From assembly GCA_039030395.1 (NCBI GenBank), contig JBCCEF010000001.1:304258-368257 (forward strand): a stretch of 64,000 nucleotides of DNA, given 5' to 3'. The notes beneath the pieces were generated by a model. That model ran no database searches. It saw nothing but the letters and a program-made list of their open reading frames with translations, and was not told the origin of the DNA. Shown in pieces: positions 52,772 through 63,763 of the stretch (position 1 is its first letter; every line of letters starts with the position of its first letter). The DNA is from Acidobacteriota bacterium. Lineage in GTDB: Bacteria > Acidobacteriota > Thermoanaerobaculia > Multivoradales > JBCCEF01. The translations under genes and the position numbers were made by a program.

Positions 52772-53924
52772 GCGACCGCAGGGTGTCCAAGGTGGGGCCT
52801 TCGACCCGATTGCGACCAGCCGCCTTCGCCTGGTAGAGGCGGTCGTCCGCCTGCGCCAGCACCGCTTGCAGGCTGGAGCCGTCGACCGGGAAGCAGGCGA
52901 CCCCGATGCTGACGGTCATCGGTGCCGACCGGCCGCCGCGCAGGGAGACCGGCGACTCGGCGACGGTACGGCGAATCGCCTCCATGCGACCGAGGGCGAG
53001 TACCGGATCGAGGCCGACCACGATCACCGTGAATTCCTCACCGCCATAGCGCGCCACAATGTCCGACGAACGGAAGGAAGCGCGCAACACCGAACCGATC
53101 ACCCGCAGAGCCTGATCCCCGGCGCTGTGGCCGTGCTGATCGTTGAAGGCCTTGAAATGATCGATGTCGAGCATCGCGCAAACGGCGACGTCGCGTCGCT
53201 GTTCGATGCGCGGAGCGTCCTCCGCCAGGCGCTCTTCGAAGAAGCCCCGGCTCATCACGCCGGTCAGCGGGTCGCGGATCGACAGGCGGCGGAGCGCCCG
53301 GCCGCGCAGCACCAGGGCCGAAGCGAGGAAAGTAGCGGCGGTCAACAGCACCCCACGGGCCACGTGGACCAACCAGGAGCCGAAGAGGCTGGAATCGGCG
53401 GCGGACGCGAGGCTCATGCTCGGCAAGAACACCGCCAGCAGGGTGTACTGCACCACCGCCGCTGCGCCGGTGACCAGACAGACCCGCGCATCGAAGCGCA
53501 GGGAGGTGGCGAAGATGGCGAGGAAGTAGATCAGGAAGGCAATACCCTCAGCACTACCGCCGGTCACCGCATCGCTGCGGGCGGCCACCACCAGGCCGGC
53601 GCTGACCAAGGTCACGTCGAGCAGGCTACTGACGAATCCCAATCCCGGCAGGTGACCATTGCGCCGCAGCACCTGATAGACGATCAGGGTTTGCAGCAGG
53701 GTCAGGGCAACGAGCACAAAAGCGACGCGCAGAACCACGGTCGGCTGGAGAACCACCCCCACCGCCGGAATGATCAGGATCAGCAGGCCGATGACCGCCC
53801 GCACGCGGGCGACCAACAGTTCACCCGCCGCGCCGACGTGCGCGTAGGCAAAATCCGGAGCCACCCAAAGGCGCTCCCACAGGTCCGCCGTTCGTCCCGC
53901 AACCAGCGCCATGGAAGAAAACAA
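52767..53924 (-). CDS. Diguanylate cyclase (GGDEF) with membrane sensor domain
   Basis: The 385-residue protein has about six membrane helices in residues 40-210 and a C-terminal GGDEF domain beginning LSIRDPLTGVMSRGFFEERL. The active site is RYGGEEF, and an inhibitory-site RxxD (RSSD) sits five residues before it, so the cyclase should be active and product-inhibited. It would make c-di-GMP in response to a membrane signal. TTG 53924 is supported by AGGAGG with 8-base spacing; ATG 53912 is an alternative. Its stop overlaps the candidate hydantoinase operon promoter. Confidence 0.92.
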   Translation of the reverse strand: MFSSMALVAGRTADLWERLWVAPDFAYAHVGAAGELLVARVRAVIGLLILIIPAVGVVLQPTVVLRVAFVLVALTLLQTLIVYQVLRRNGHLPGLGFVSSLLDVTLVSAGLVVAARSDAVTGGSAEGIAFLIYFLAIFATSLRFDARVCLVTGAAAVVQYTLLAVFLPSMSLASAADSSLFGSWLVHVARGVLLTAATFLASALVLRGRALRRLSIRDPLTGVMSRGFFEERLAEDAPRIEQRRDVAVCAMLDIDHFKAFNDQHGHSAGDQALRVIGSVLRASFRSSDIVARYGGEEFTVIVVGLDPVLALGRMEAIRRTVAESPVSLRGGRSAPMTVSIGVACFPVDGSSLQAVLAQADDRLYQAKAAGRNRVEGPTLDTLRSL

Positions 53925-54062
53925 ACCGCATGCCTCCTGGGGGTCACCGGCTTCGCTCTACCGACACCCTCGATGCAAATAGAGCCATAAGAGTAGCAGG
54001 TTCCCTTGCCGCAACGGTTCCGCGCCGGCCAGGGCCCCGCCCTGCGATATCGTCGCTGCCTG

Positions 54063-57000
54063 ATGGCAGAGCCGCAAGCGGCCGTCGACGGCCGCCCCAA
54101 ACAGACCGGAAGCGCACAAGAGGACTCCGCCCAGGGGGATCCCTTGGCCATGTTCCATCCGGCCGTCAGAAGGTGGTTTCGCTCCGCTTTCGACCGCCCG
54201 ACAGGCGCCCAGGTCGACGCCTGGCGGGCCATCCGCGCCGGCGAACACACTCTCGTCGCCGCACCCACCGGCTCCGGCAAGACCCTGGCGGCCTTCCTCT
54301 GTGCCCTCGATGAGCTGGTGCGTGAGGGCAGCGAATCGGACGGCGGACTGCCGGACGAGACGCGGGTGCTCTACATTTCGCCGCTCAAGGCTCTGTCGAA
54401 CGACATCGAGCGCAACCTCGAAGCTCCCCTGGCGGGCATCGCCAAAGAATTGGCGGCGATGGGCCGGCCGCCGGTCGCCATCCGCCGGGCAGTGCGCACC
54501 GGCGACACGCCGCAGAGCGCCCGCGGCAAAATGCTCAAGGAACCGCCGCACCTGCTGGTCACCACCCCGGAATCCTGCTACCTGCTGCTCACCAGTCTCG
54601 GCGGTCGGGGACTGCTGAAGACCGTCCGCACGGTGATCGTGGACGAGATCCACGCGATGGCCGGCGACAAGCGCGGTAGCCACCTCGCGCTTTCCCTCGA
54701 ACGGCTGCGCGACTTGGTTGAAAAAGAGGCGGTGGAGAAAGAGGGCGGCACTCTACGACGCATCGGCCTGTCGGCCACCCAGAAGCCCATCGCAGAGGTC
54801 GCCCGCTTCCTCACCGGCGGCGGGGAAAACGGCCGGCATCCGCACTGCAGAATTGTCGACACCGGCCACAGCCGGCCCCTCGACCTGGCGATCGAGGTGC
54901 CGGACTCGCCTCTCGAAGCGGTGCTGTCGAATGAGGTCTGGGAGGAGATCTACGACCGCCTGGCGAGGCAGATCGAGGCCCACACCACCACCCTGGTGTT
55001 CGTCAACACCCGGCGGTTGGCGGAGCGGGTCACCCGTCATCTGGCGACGCGCCTCGGCGAGGACGCGGTCACCTCGCACCACGGCAGCCTCGCCAGGGAG
55101 CGCCGGCTCGATGCCGAGCGCCGCCTCAAAGGCGGCGAACTGAAGGCCCTGGTCGCCACCGCGTCGCTCGAAATGGGCATCGACATCGGCAGCATCGACC
55201 TGGTGTGCCAGATCGCCTCGCCGCGCTCCATCGCCACCCTCCTGCAGCGGGTGGGCCGCTCCGGCCACCAGGTCGCCGGCACTCCCAAGGGGCGCATCTA
55301 CCCCCTCACCCGCGATGAATTGGTCGAGTCCGCCGCGCTGCTCGATGCGGTTCGCCGCCGGGAGCTGGACCGTCTCGTCTGGCCCCGGGCCCCGCTCGAC
55401 GTGTTGGCGCAACAGATGGTCGCCGCCGTCTCCGTCGAGGACTGGCGAGAAGACGACCTGTGGCGCCTGGTCCGCCGCGCCCATCCCTATCGCGAGCTCA
55501 CCCGGGAGCGCTTCGAAGAGGTCCTCGCCATGCTCGGCGACGGCTTTTCCACCCAGCGTGGCCGGCGGAGCGCCTATCTGCATCGCGATGCCGTGCACGG
55601 CAAGCTGCGCGCCCGCAAGGGCGCCCGGCTGACCGCGCTGACCTCCGGCGGCGCAATCCCCGACACGGCAGACTTCGACGTCGTCCTCGAACCGGAAGGC
55701 GTGCGGCTGGGCAGCGTCGACGAAGACTTCGCCGTCGAGAGCTTGCCTGGAGACGTCTTCCAGCTCGGCAACCTCTCCTGGCGCATCCTGCGCATCGAGC
55801 AGGGCCGGGTACGGGTGGAGGATGCCCGCGGCGAGGCGCCGAACATCCCCTTCTGGTTCGGCGAGATGCCGGGACGGACGGAGGAGCTGTCCCTGGCGGT
55901 GACCCGCCTACGGCAGGGGATCGCCGAAGCGCTCGGCGACTCGCCCACCGCGGAGGACCGCCACCGGGTAGCCGACGAGCTGTCCGCAGAACTCCATCTC
56001 CCACCGGCGGCGGCGGGACAATTGGTCGAGTACCTGGCCGTCTCCCTCGCCTGCCTCGGCGCCATGCCGACCCAGCGCACCCTGGTGATGGAACGGTTCT
56101 TCGATCGCGCTGGCGACATGCATTTGGTACTCCACTCGCCCTTCGGTACCCGGGTCAACCGTGCCTGGGGCCTAGCGCTGCGCAAGCGGTTCTGCCGCCA
56201 GTTCAACTTCGAACTCCAGGCGGCGGCCAACGACAACGCCATCCTCCTGTCCCTCGGCCCGAGCCACAGCTTTCCGCTCGAAGAAGTATTCCGCTACCTC
56301 CACCCGGCGAGCGTGCGGGATGTGCTGGTGCAGGCCCTCCTCGACTCTCCCATGTTCGGCGTGCGCTGGCGCTGGAACGCCTCCCGCGCCCTCGCCCTGC
56401 CGCGCTTCCGGGGCGGTCGCCGGGTGCCGCCGCCGCTCCAGCGGCAGGCCGCCGAGGATCTGGTGGCGGTGGTCTTTCCGGACCAGCTTGCCTGCCTCGA
56501 AACCATCGAGGGCGATCGCCAGGTGCCGGACCACCCGCTGGTTGCCGAGACCCTCCAGGACTGCCTGCAGGACGCCATGGACCTGGAACGGCTGATCGCG
56601 ATCCTCGAAGAGCTCCTGGCCGGCAACCTCACCACCGTCGCGCGGGATCTGACGGAGCCGTCGCCCCTGGCGCACGAGATTCTGAACGCCATGCCCTACG
56701 CCTTCCTGGACGACGCCCCCCTCGAAGAGCGCCGCAGCCACGCCGTATCGGCTCGCCGGTGGATCGATCCGGAAAGTGCCGACGACCTCGGAGTTCTCGA
56801 CGCGGCGGCCGTCGAGCGGGTACGGACCGAAGCCCGGCCGACGGCGGACAGTGCGGAAGAACTGCACGACGCGATGGTCATCTACGGCTACCTGCCGGCC
56901 GACGATTGGGGCGACGCGGCGCACCTCTGGCAAACGGAGCTGGCCGCCGCCGGCCGGGCCACGCGGCTGGCGGGTCCTGCCCACCTGTGGGTGGCGGCGG

Positions 57001-58490
57001 AACGGCTGGACCAGGTCCAAGGGGCCTTCCGGCACCGGACCCTCGAGCCGCCGATTCCCTTTCCGGAGCGCTTGGAGCGGCGGGAATGGAGAGCCGAAGA
57101 AGCCCGGGTCGAGCTGCTGCGGAGCCGCCTGGAGGCTTTGGGGCCGGTGACGGTGGACGCCCTGGCCGGCGAGTCGGGATGGACCCCCGGCGAAGTGGAA
57201 GCGGCGCTCACCGCCCTGGAAGGCGAGGGCTTCGTGCTGCGCGGCTGCTTCACCGACGGCGGCGAGGAGGAGTGGTGCGAGCGGCGTCTGCTGGCCCGCA
57301 TCCACCGCTACACCCTGCGCCGCCTGCGCAGCGAGATCGAACTGGTGGATCGCGGCACCCTCGGGCGATACCTCCTCTGCTGGCAGCAAGCGGCGCCGGG
57401 CGAAGACCGCGGCCGCGGGCAGGCCAGCCTCACCGCCGCCCTAGAGCGCCTCGAAGGCTTCGCCGCGCCGGCGGCGGCCTGGGAACGGGATCTCCTGCCG
57501 GCGCGGGTGGCGGACTTCGATCCGGCCTGGCTCGACACGCTGTTCCTGTCCGGCCGGTGGATGTGGTGCCGCCTGGCGCCGGCGGCGGCAGGGCGCCGGC
57601 CGATGAATCTCGCCCAAGCGCCGATCGCCCTGCTGCGCAGGGAGAATCTCCCGGCCCTGCGCGCCCTGGTCTCGCCTTGCAAGGGGCAGGATCTGACCGC
57701 CAATGCCGACGCCATCCGCCGCAGCCTCGAAGACCTCGGCGCTTCGTTCTTCTCGGATCTCCTGCGCCACTCCGGTTTGCTGCCGGTGCAGGCCGAAGAG
57801 GGACTGGCGGAACTCGCCGCCGCCGGCCGGGTGACCTCCGACGCCTTCGCCGGCCTCCGGGCCCTGCTGGTGCCGGCGTCCCGGCGGCCGGCGGCGTACC
57901 GCACGGCGATGCGAGCAGGCAACGTCTCGGCCCTCGAAGGCGGCGGCCGCTGGTCCCTTCTGCCACAGGCCCCCGAGGCACCGACAGACGACGACTTCGA
58001 AGCGGTGGCGGACAGTCTGCTCAAACGCTACGGCGTGATCTTCCGTTCACTCCTCGCGCGAGAGACCATCTCGCCGCCGTGGCGCGACCTGCTGCGGGTG
58101 CTGCGTCGCCGGGAAGCCCGAGGAGAGCTGCGCGGCGGCCGTTTCGTCGCCGGCTTTTCCGGCGAGCAGTTCGCCCTGCCGAAGGCGATTCCCGCCCTGC
58201 GCTCCGCCCGCAAGAGCGAACTCGGCCCGGTGTCTCTCTCCGCCGCCGACCCACTCAATCTCGCCGGCATCATCACCCCCGGCGAGCGCCTGCCGGCGGT
58301 AGCGACCAACCGCCTGCTGTTACAAAACGGCCTGCCGAACGCCTTTCACGAGGCCGGAAGAACCCGCTTTCTGTCCGCCGCCGACGACCCGGCGCCGCCG
58401 GAACGGGTCCGCCAGGAACGCATCCTTCTCCGGCAGCCCATTCCGGAACACTCGGATGCCGCCCTGAACGCTGGAAGATCGAGGATCTGA
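54063..58490 (+). CDS. lhr: Lhr-type superfamily 2 DNA helicase
   Basis: The 1475-residue protein has the Lhr-core helicase with motif [15 protein letters not shown], Ia [13 protein letters not shown], motif [15 protein letters not shown] (DEIH box), motif [12 protein letters not shown], and the C-terminal RecA lobe with [19 protein letters not shown] and [10 protein letters not shown]. The Lhr winged-helix and beta-barrel domains and a long bacterial C-terminal extension follow (about 900-1475). Long Lhr proteins are 3'-5' DNA repair helicases. The start is uncertain: ATG 54063 was taken, but TTG 54006 or ATG 54150 ([10 protein letters not shown]) is possible. The next gene starts four bases after its stop. 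Confidence 0.93.
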   Translation: MAEPQAAVDGRPKQTGSAQEDSAQGDPLAMFHPAVRRWFRSAFDRPTGAQVDAWRAIRAGEHTLVAAPTGSGKTLAAFLCALDELVREGSESDGGLPDETRVLYISPLKALSNDIERNLEAPLAGIAKELAAMGRPPVAIRRAVRTGDTPQSARGKMLKEPPHLLVTTPESCYLLLTSLGGRGLLKTVRTVIVDEIHAMAGDKRGSHLALSLERLRDLVEKEAVEKEGGTLRRIGLSATQKPIAEVARFLTGGGENGRHPHCRIVDTGHSRPLDLAIEVPDSPLEAVLSNEVWEEIYDRLARQIEAHTTTLVFVNTRRLAERVTRHLATRLGEDAVTSHHGSLARERRLDAERRLKGGELKALVATASLEMGIDIGSIDLVCQIASPRSIATLLQRVGRSGHQVAGTPKGRIYPLTRDELVESAALLDAVRRRELDRLVWPRAPLDVLAQQMVAAVSVEDWREDDLWRLVRRAHPYRELTRERFEEVLAMLGDGFSTQRGRRSAYLHRDAVHGKLRARKGARLTALTSGGAIPDTADFDVVLEPEGVRLGSVDEDFAVESLPGDVFQLGNLSWRILRIEQGRVRVEDARGEAPNIPFWFGEMPGRTEELSLAVTRLRQGIAEALGDSPTAEDRHRVADELSAELHLPPAAAGQLVEYLAVSLACLGAMPTQRTLVMERFFDRAGDMHLVLHSPFGTRVNRAWGLALRKRFCRQFNFELQAAANDNAILLSLGPSHSFPLEEVFRYLHPASVRDVLVQALLDSPMFGVRWRWNASRALALPRFRGGRRVPPPLQRQAAEDLVAVVFPDQLACLETIEGDRQVPDHPLVAETLQDCLQDAMDLERLIAILEELLAGNLTTVARDLTEPSPLAHEILNAMPYAFLDDAPLEERRSHAVSARRWIDPESADDLGVLDAAAVERVRTEARPTADSAEELHDAMVIYGYLPADDWGDAAHLWQTELAAAGRATRLAGPAHLWVAAERLDQVQGAFRHRTLEPPIPFPERLERREWRAEEARVELLRSRLEALGPVTVDALAGESGWTPGEVEAALTALEGEGFVLRGCFTDGGEEEWCERRLLARIHRYTLRRLRSEIELVDRGTLGRYLLCWQQAAPGEDRGRGQASLTAALERLEGFAAPAAAWERDLLPARVADFDPAWLDTLFLSGRWMWCRLAPAAAGRRPMNLAQAPIALLRRENLPALRALVSPCKGQDLTANADAIRRSLEDLGASFFSDLLRHSGLLPVQAEEGLAELAAAGRVTSDAFAGLRALLVPASRRPAAYRTAMRAGNVSALEGGGRWSLLPQAPEAPTDDDFEAVADSLLKRYGVIFRSLLARETISPPWRDLLRVLRRREARGELRGGRFVAGFSGEQFALPKAIPALRSARKSELGPVSLSAADPLNLAGIITPGERLPAVATNRLLLQNGLPNAFHEAGRTRFLSAADDPAPPERVRQERILLRQPIPEHSDAALNAGRSRI

Positions 58491-58494
58491 AACA

Positions 58495-59388
58495 TTGCCA
58501 CCCGAGGAAGACGCCCTTCCCGAACCGCTCGCCGTCTCGGCGAGGGATCGGGCCGAAGACGAAGCGACGCACGCGCCGCCGCGGCCGGGCGCCCTCGAAG
58601 AGGCCTTCTCCAGCCGCCTCTTCCGCTGGCTCGCCCCGCGTCTGCCGCGGCGCGCCCTGCCGGAACCGCCACCGGAACTCGCGCCCTTCGAGCACAGCTC
58701 CCTGCCGCGCCGCGATCGCGGTCATCTGACGGCAACCCTCTTTCCGGTCGACAACGCCCGGGGCACCGTGTTGCTCCTCGCTCCCTGGCTGGAGTGGGGC
58801 CGCGCCTACTTCCACCGGCGCAGGCGCATCCCGGCGCTGCGCGCCGCCGGCTATCGCGTATTGACCGCCGACCTGCCGGGGTTTGACGGCACCAACGGCC
58901 CCACCGGCCTCTATGACCTCGCCACCGAGGATATGCTCAGGTCAGTCCAGCGGCGCTGGCCGGATGATCCGATCTTCGTGTGGGGGGTCAGTTCCGGCGG
59001 CTACTGGGCCCACGCGGCCCTGTCCCGCACCCAGGCCGCCCGCGGCGCCTTCTTCGAGGACGTCTCGCCACACCTCCTCGAATGGTCCACCCGCATGGCG
59101 CCCCTGGGCAAGCCGGCCTACCGCTTTTTCGCCTCCGTCTTCCGGCGCTCCTACCGTTTCCTCGACCTGCGCCTCCACGCCCCGCACCTGGGCGTCCAGG
59201 CGGTCGCCTACCTCACCGGCAAACGCGACCCCGGTGTGCGCCCCGGAGACACCCAGTCCCTTGCCCAAGCCGCCGGCGGCGACCATCGGATCATCCCCAA
59301 AGCCGGCCACCTGGGAGCGATCAAAATCGCCGAGGACGAGGTCATCGACCTCGCCCTCAGAACCTTCGAGAAAGCCCTTGCAGGCTAG
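58495..59388 (+). CDS. Alpha/beta hydrolase
   Basis: The 297-residue protein has an Arg/Pro/Glu-rich N-terminus of about 80 residues. An alpha/beta hydrolase fold follows, with the oxyanion strand GTVLLLAPWLEWGR, DLPGFDGTNGP, the nucleophile elbow VWGVSSGGYWAHAA (Ser of GVSSGG) and a C-terminal His in PKAGHLGAIKI. It starts with TTG 58495, four bases after the lhr stop, so it is probably co-transcribed with lhr. The substrate is unknown. Its TAG (59386-59388) directly abuts the stop of the convergent serine protease gene. Confidence 0.82.
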   Translation: MPPEEDALPEPLAVSARDRAEDEATHAPPRPGALEEAFSSRLFRWLAPRLPRRALPEPPPELAPFEHSSLPRRDRGHLTATLFPVDNARGTVLLLAPWLEWGRAYFHRRRRIPALRAAGYRVLTADLPGFDGTNGPTGLYDLATEDMLRSVQRRWPDDPIFVWGVSSGGYWAHAALSRTQAARGAFFEDVSPHLLEWSTRMAPLGKPAYRFFASVFRRSYRFLDLRLHAPHLGVQAVAYLTGKRDPGVRPGDTQSLAQAAGGDHRIIPKAGHLGAIKIAEDEVIDLALRTFEKALAG

Positions 59389-61101
59389 CTATGCCGGCTT
59401 GATGATCCAGCGCTGAGTGTCGTTGTTCTGCGCCCTCCGGGTGGCTACCTGGTGATTGTTACTCGAGGTGTAGGCGTCCATGAAACGACCCGTAGTCAAC
59501 TGCTGGACGGTGTAGGTCTCGTTGCCCAACGGCATGAGGATCCAACGCTGCGTGTCGTTGTTCTGGACGATTCGGGTGACCGCCGAATGGTCGTTGTCCG
59601 AGGTGTAGGCGTCGAGGTGACGACCGTTGCTCCGCTGTTGGATGGTGCACACCTGGCCGACCGGCGTCAGCACCCAACGCTGGGTGTCATTGTTCTGCTC
59701 CGTTCGGGTCACCGCCAGAAAATCGTTGCCCGAGGTGTAGGCGTCCAAGAAACGACCGTTGACTTCCTGCTGCAGGGTGTAGGTGTTGCCACCGAGAGGA
59801 TGGAGCACCCAACGCTGGGTGTCATTGTTCTGCTCCGTTCGGGTCACCGCCAGAAAATCGTTGCCCGAGGTGTAGGCGTCCAAGAAACGAGAAGTGCTCA
59901 ACTGCTGGATCGTGTAGGTGGACAATCGGTCCGCCACCGGCCGAAGGACCCAACGCTGGGTGTCGTTGTTCTGCGCTCTCCTGGTCGTTACCGAGTAGTT
60001 GTTGGACTGTGATTCGTAGGCATCGACGAAACGGCCATTGATCACCTGCTGGACGGTGTACACCCCACCCACCGGCGTGATCACCCAGCGCTGCGTATGG
60101 TTGTTCTGGGAGGTCCGCGTGACGACCGAGAAATCCCGGTTTGAGGACTGGTAGGCGTCCAGGAATCGATGGTTGGCCTTCTGCTGGAGGGTGAACAGCC
60201 CTTCCAATGCCGGCTGAGCGATGTTCTGGAGAGTGGGCGATGCTTCGAGCAGCCGACCGATGCGGACACCGAAGTTCGAACCCGAGCCGTCCGTCCGGCA
60301 ACCGCCGTTCGTATGCACCCCGACGATGTCTCCGGTGAGCGATCGCCAGATCGCCGAGCCGGAGTTGCCACCGAGGGTATCGATGTCGTTGTACCGGATC
60401 CTGAAATCGTCAAAGGACGTGAGCGGCCCCGCCTCGATCCGTTTCGGAACGCCGGCAGGATGGCCGATGACGCAAATCATGTCGTCGACAGCGGCGTCCT
60501 GCTGAGCGACCTTCCCGGTGCCGAAAATCCGGCCCGGCGCACCTTCGAGGCGCACGATGGCGAAGTCGAGACCGCCGAGCCGGTACTCGGTCAACTCCTC
60601 GATGGCGAAAATCGACGCGGTTCGCAGGTCGCCGTTGGGATCCACCTGGTAGTTGAAGTTGACGTGCATGCGGCGCGCGATTTCCGCACTCGAGATGATG
60701 TCGTTCGAACCATTCACCCGCGGCCGCTGCCAACCGCCCCCCGTCCGGTCGAAACAGTGTCCGGCGGTCAGAAAGAGGTTGTCGCTGATCAGCGTGCCGG
60801 TACACCACCGCACGCCGGCGACGTTGCCGGGGTTGTCGTAGAGAGCCCCCAGATTGTCGTTCCACTGCAGTTGACCGACGGGTCCCTGGTGGGCATCGAC
60901 GAAGGCTCGGGTGACGCCGAGGGTGCCGTCGTATTGCTCGACGGGCTGCGAATCGTCCGTGGCACCGCACTGGGATTCCAGAAAGGTCGGGTAGACATCG
61001 CCCCGGCGAATCGCCTCGGGCATCCCTTCCAAAGCGCTGGCAAACTCTTCCGGCAGTGGAGGAAACAGGACAGCGTCTTCGGGCTGTTGGTCATTGGGCA
61101 T
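59389..61101 (-). CDS. Trypsin-like serine protease with six C-terminal beta-trefoil (QxW) repeats
   Basis: The 570-residue protein has a trypsin-like domain (about residues 60-310) with His115 in FLTAGHCFD, Asp179 in GGLDFAIVRL and Ser247 in GGNSGSAIW. Six repeats of about 45 residues follow, each with a (V/T)QQ strand, RFLDAY, TR, and QNNDTQRW. The QRW gives the QxW hallmark of ricin-type lectins, and six repeats make two beta-trefoils. Repeats 3 and 4 are almost identical. No signal peptide is visible at the N-terminus although such proteases are usually exported. ATG 61101 follows GAGGAG with 7-base spacing. Confidence 0.88.
   Translation of the reverse strand: MPNDQQPEDAVLFPPLPEEFASALEGMPEAIRRGDVYPTFLESQCGATDDSQPVEQYDGTLGVTRAFVDAHQGPVGQLQWNDNLGALYDNPGNVAGVRWCTGTLISDNLFLTAGHCFDRTGGGWQRPRVNGSNDIISSAEIARRMHVNFNYQVDPNGDLRTASIFAIEELTEYRLGGLDFAIVRLEGAPGRIFGTGKVAQQDAAVDDMICVIGHPAGVPKRIEAGPLTSFDDFRIRYNDIDTLGGNSGSAIWRSLTGDIVGVHTNGGCRTDGSGSNFGVRIGRLLEASPTLQNIAQPALEGLFTLQQKANHRFLDAYQSSNRDFSVVTRTSQNNHTQRWVITPVGGVYTVQQVINGRFVDAYESQSNNYSVTTRRAQNNDTQRWVLRPVADRLSTYTIQQLSTSRFLDAYTSGNDFLAVTRTEQNNDTQRWVLHPLGGNTYTLQQEVNGRFLDAYTSGNDFLAVTRTEQNNDTQRWVLTPVGQVCTIQQRSNGRHLDAYTSDNDHSAVTRIVQNNDTQRWILMPLGNETYTVQQLTTGRFMDAYTSSNNHQVATRRAQNNDTQRWIIKPA
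59671..59890. repeat. Direct repeat inside the beta-trefoil coding region
   Basis: An 85-base segment at 59671-59755 recurs without change at 59806-59890 (period 135 bases, 45 codons). It covers most of repeats 3 and 4 of the lectin part. Other repeats are clearly diverged at DNA level, so this pair reflects recent duplication or gene conversion. Confidence 0.85.
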
Positions 61102-61311
61102 CTCGATTCTCCTCAGAACGAAAGCGGTGGAGACGTCTCGCACAGCCACTGGGCGGGCTGTGGAACGTCGGTACACCCTCCGAGACGAATCGAAGCGTCA
61201 AAACACTCACTTCAACCCTTTAACCGACCACCTTTCGATCCAGGAGTCATCCCCTCTGCGACAGGCGCCAACCACTGATCCCCAGCGAGTGCAGCCTTCC
61301 ATCGAACTCCA
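61102..61311. other. Upstream region of the serine protease gene
   Basis: No gene is convincing in this stretch between the protease start and repeat A4. It should contain the protease promoter on the minus strand; I could not pick a clear pair of promoter hexamers. Confidence 0.4.
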
Positions 61312-61491
61312 GGAGTCTTAGGTTCGCGGTGAGTTCGTCGCGAGAGGGTGGATGTGGCTGTAGCTGCAAGGATGCGGCATCGAGCACCGCAGGCGTACTG
61401 GAAGTACGTCGAGGAGCGCAGAGGTTGCGTGACGCCGCAGATGCAGCCGCAGCCGCCCTCGCAGCAGAACTCACCGCGAACCTAAGACTCC
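61312..61491. repeat. 180-bp hairpin repeat, family A copy 4
   Basis: Its 25-bp terminal arms (61312-61336 and 61467-61491) are perfectly complementary but have a sequence different from copies 1-3 (CTTAGGTTCGCGGTGAGTTC against the CTCACCA-type arms). The core again has GCTGCAAGG and GGCGTACTGGAAGTACGTCG at the same distances. Length is also 180 bases. Confidence 0.85.
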
Positions 61492-61543
61492 AAAAAAGGA
61501 GGGGACCCCCTCCGCGCCGCCGGTTAGGGCAGCGCGGAGGGGG
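61492..61543 (-). terminator. Strong hairpin downstream of the small secreted protein gene
   Basis: CCCCCTCCGCGC (61506-61517) pairs perfectly with GCGCGGAGGGGG (61532-61543). Read on the minus strand, the stem is followed eight bases later by a run of six T (61497-61492). It should terminate transcription from the secreted-protein gene at 61698, about 150 bases upstream. Confidence 0.6.
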
Positions 61544-61697
61544 CCGAGGGAGGGGAGGAGGGAGAAGTAAGGCTCTCGAGGCGAAACACCTCGCTCTGTG
61601 AAGCAGACATGGCCGAATAGCTGGACAGTGCGAACCGCAGTGTTCTCCGCAAGAGCCGTGTTTTCAAAGCACTACGCCTATCTTCGGACTACGGAAG

Positions 61698-62078
61698 TTA
61701 GGCCTGGTCGGTTTCCGCCACGGACAACTGGCCCGTGCAGGTCCCCGTTTCACCCACCACCCAGAGGGACCAGACGCCGCCCTTGGCGGCGGTCGTGTCG
61801 GCCTCGAGGCGCAGGTGAAGTCCGTCCTCGGCGTCCATCGAAGAGATGGTCACGCCACTGTCCGGATCGATCTCGATCGTCTCCACGGCCCCGACGGGCT
61901 CGGTCAGGGCGATGGCGATTTGCACCGCTTCACCCTTCGTTTCCACCTCGCCGGTTTCGAAGAGCACCTCGCAGGTCGGGTCGTCGACCTGCTCGTCCTG
62001 AGCCGTGGCCATGCTGCCCACCGCCAGTACGGCGAGGGCGAGTCCACAGGTCATCAGCATCGAGAACAACTTTCGCAT
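61698..62078 (-). CDS. Small secreted protein of unknown function
   Basis: The 126-residue protein has a signal peptide (KLFSMLMTCGLALAVLAVGSM, cleavage near ATA-QD) and a short acidic beta-rich domain containing two cysteines (DPTCEVLFETGEVETKGE and GTCTGQLSV). I do not recognise a family. ATG 62078 follows AAGGAGG with 6-base spacing, one of the best ribosome-binding sites in the window, which suggests high expression. The longer frame from 62147 is unsupported. A strong hairpin lies downstream at 61492-61543. Confidence 0.75.
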   Translation of the reverse strand: MRKLFSMLMTCGLALAVLAVGSMATAQDEQVDDPTCEVLFETGEVETKGEAVQIAIALTEPVGAVETIEIDPDSGVTISSMDAEDGLHLRLEADTTAAKGGVWSLWVVGETGTCTGQLSVAETDQA

Positions 62079-62378
62079 GGTGTACCTCCTTGGCAGTCGG
62101 TTCATGCGTCCTGCGTTAAATGGCCGCCAGCATTGGTGTCGAAGCAAGGCCGGCAGACGCCAACCCTCTAGAGCAACGGCCGTGCCAAGCCGGGCAGAGC
62201 GGGCCTAGCACCCATGAGACAGGGCTTTTCGGCACCCGCCGAAGATTCTCGAGGGTCTTCCAGAGGGCGGGGATGAGCGGGGAAGGTTTCCCCGATTCCC
62301 CGATCGGCGACCGAAGGGCGCCTGAGAGCGGCCCCCCGCGGGCTCCGCGGTCACCGGGTCGATAGCGTATCGAGCCAT
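62079..62378. other. Intergenic region between divergent genes
   Basis: This 300-base stretch separates the small secreted protein gene from the response regulator gene. I see no gene or clear repeat. It must hold promoters for both directions. Confidence 0.4.
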
Positions 62379-62384
62379 TACAAT
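62379..62384 (+). promoter_or_regulatory. Candidate -10 element of the NtrC-type regulator gene
   Basis: TACAAT matches the -10 consensus at five of six positions, only 10 bases before ATG 62395. A start of transcription about seven bases downstream would make the message nearly leaderless. It also overlaps ATG 62383, arguing against that codon as the start. The -35 is weak. Confidence 0.4.
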
Positions 62385-62394
62385 GGAATGCACG

Positions 62395-63756
<1,362 letters not shown>

Positions 63757-63763
63757 ATACGCC

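Noticed and set aside
59671-59890. Possible CRISPR-like array
   Set aside because: The repeats are long, in-frame, part of a coding region and have no unique spacers.
59452-60012. Long repetitive plus-strand frame antisense to the serine protease
   Set aside because: The regular pattern comes from the lectin repeats on the other strand, where protease catalytic residues and QxW motifs are intact.
61590-61690. Possible tRNA-like sequence near GGCCGAATAGCTGGACAGTG
   Set aside because: No complete cloverleaf could be drawn; the acceptor stem and T-loop motif are missing.
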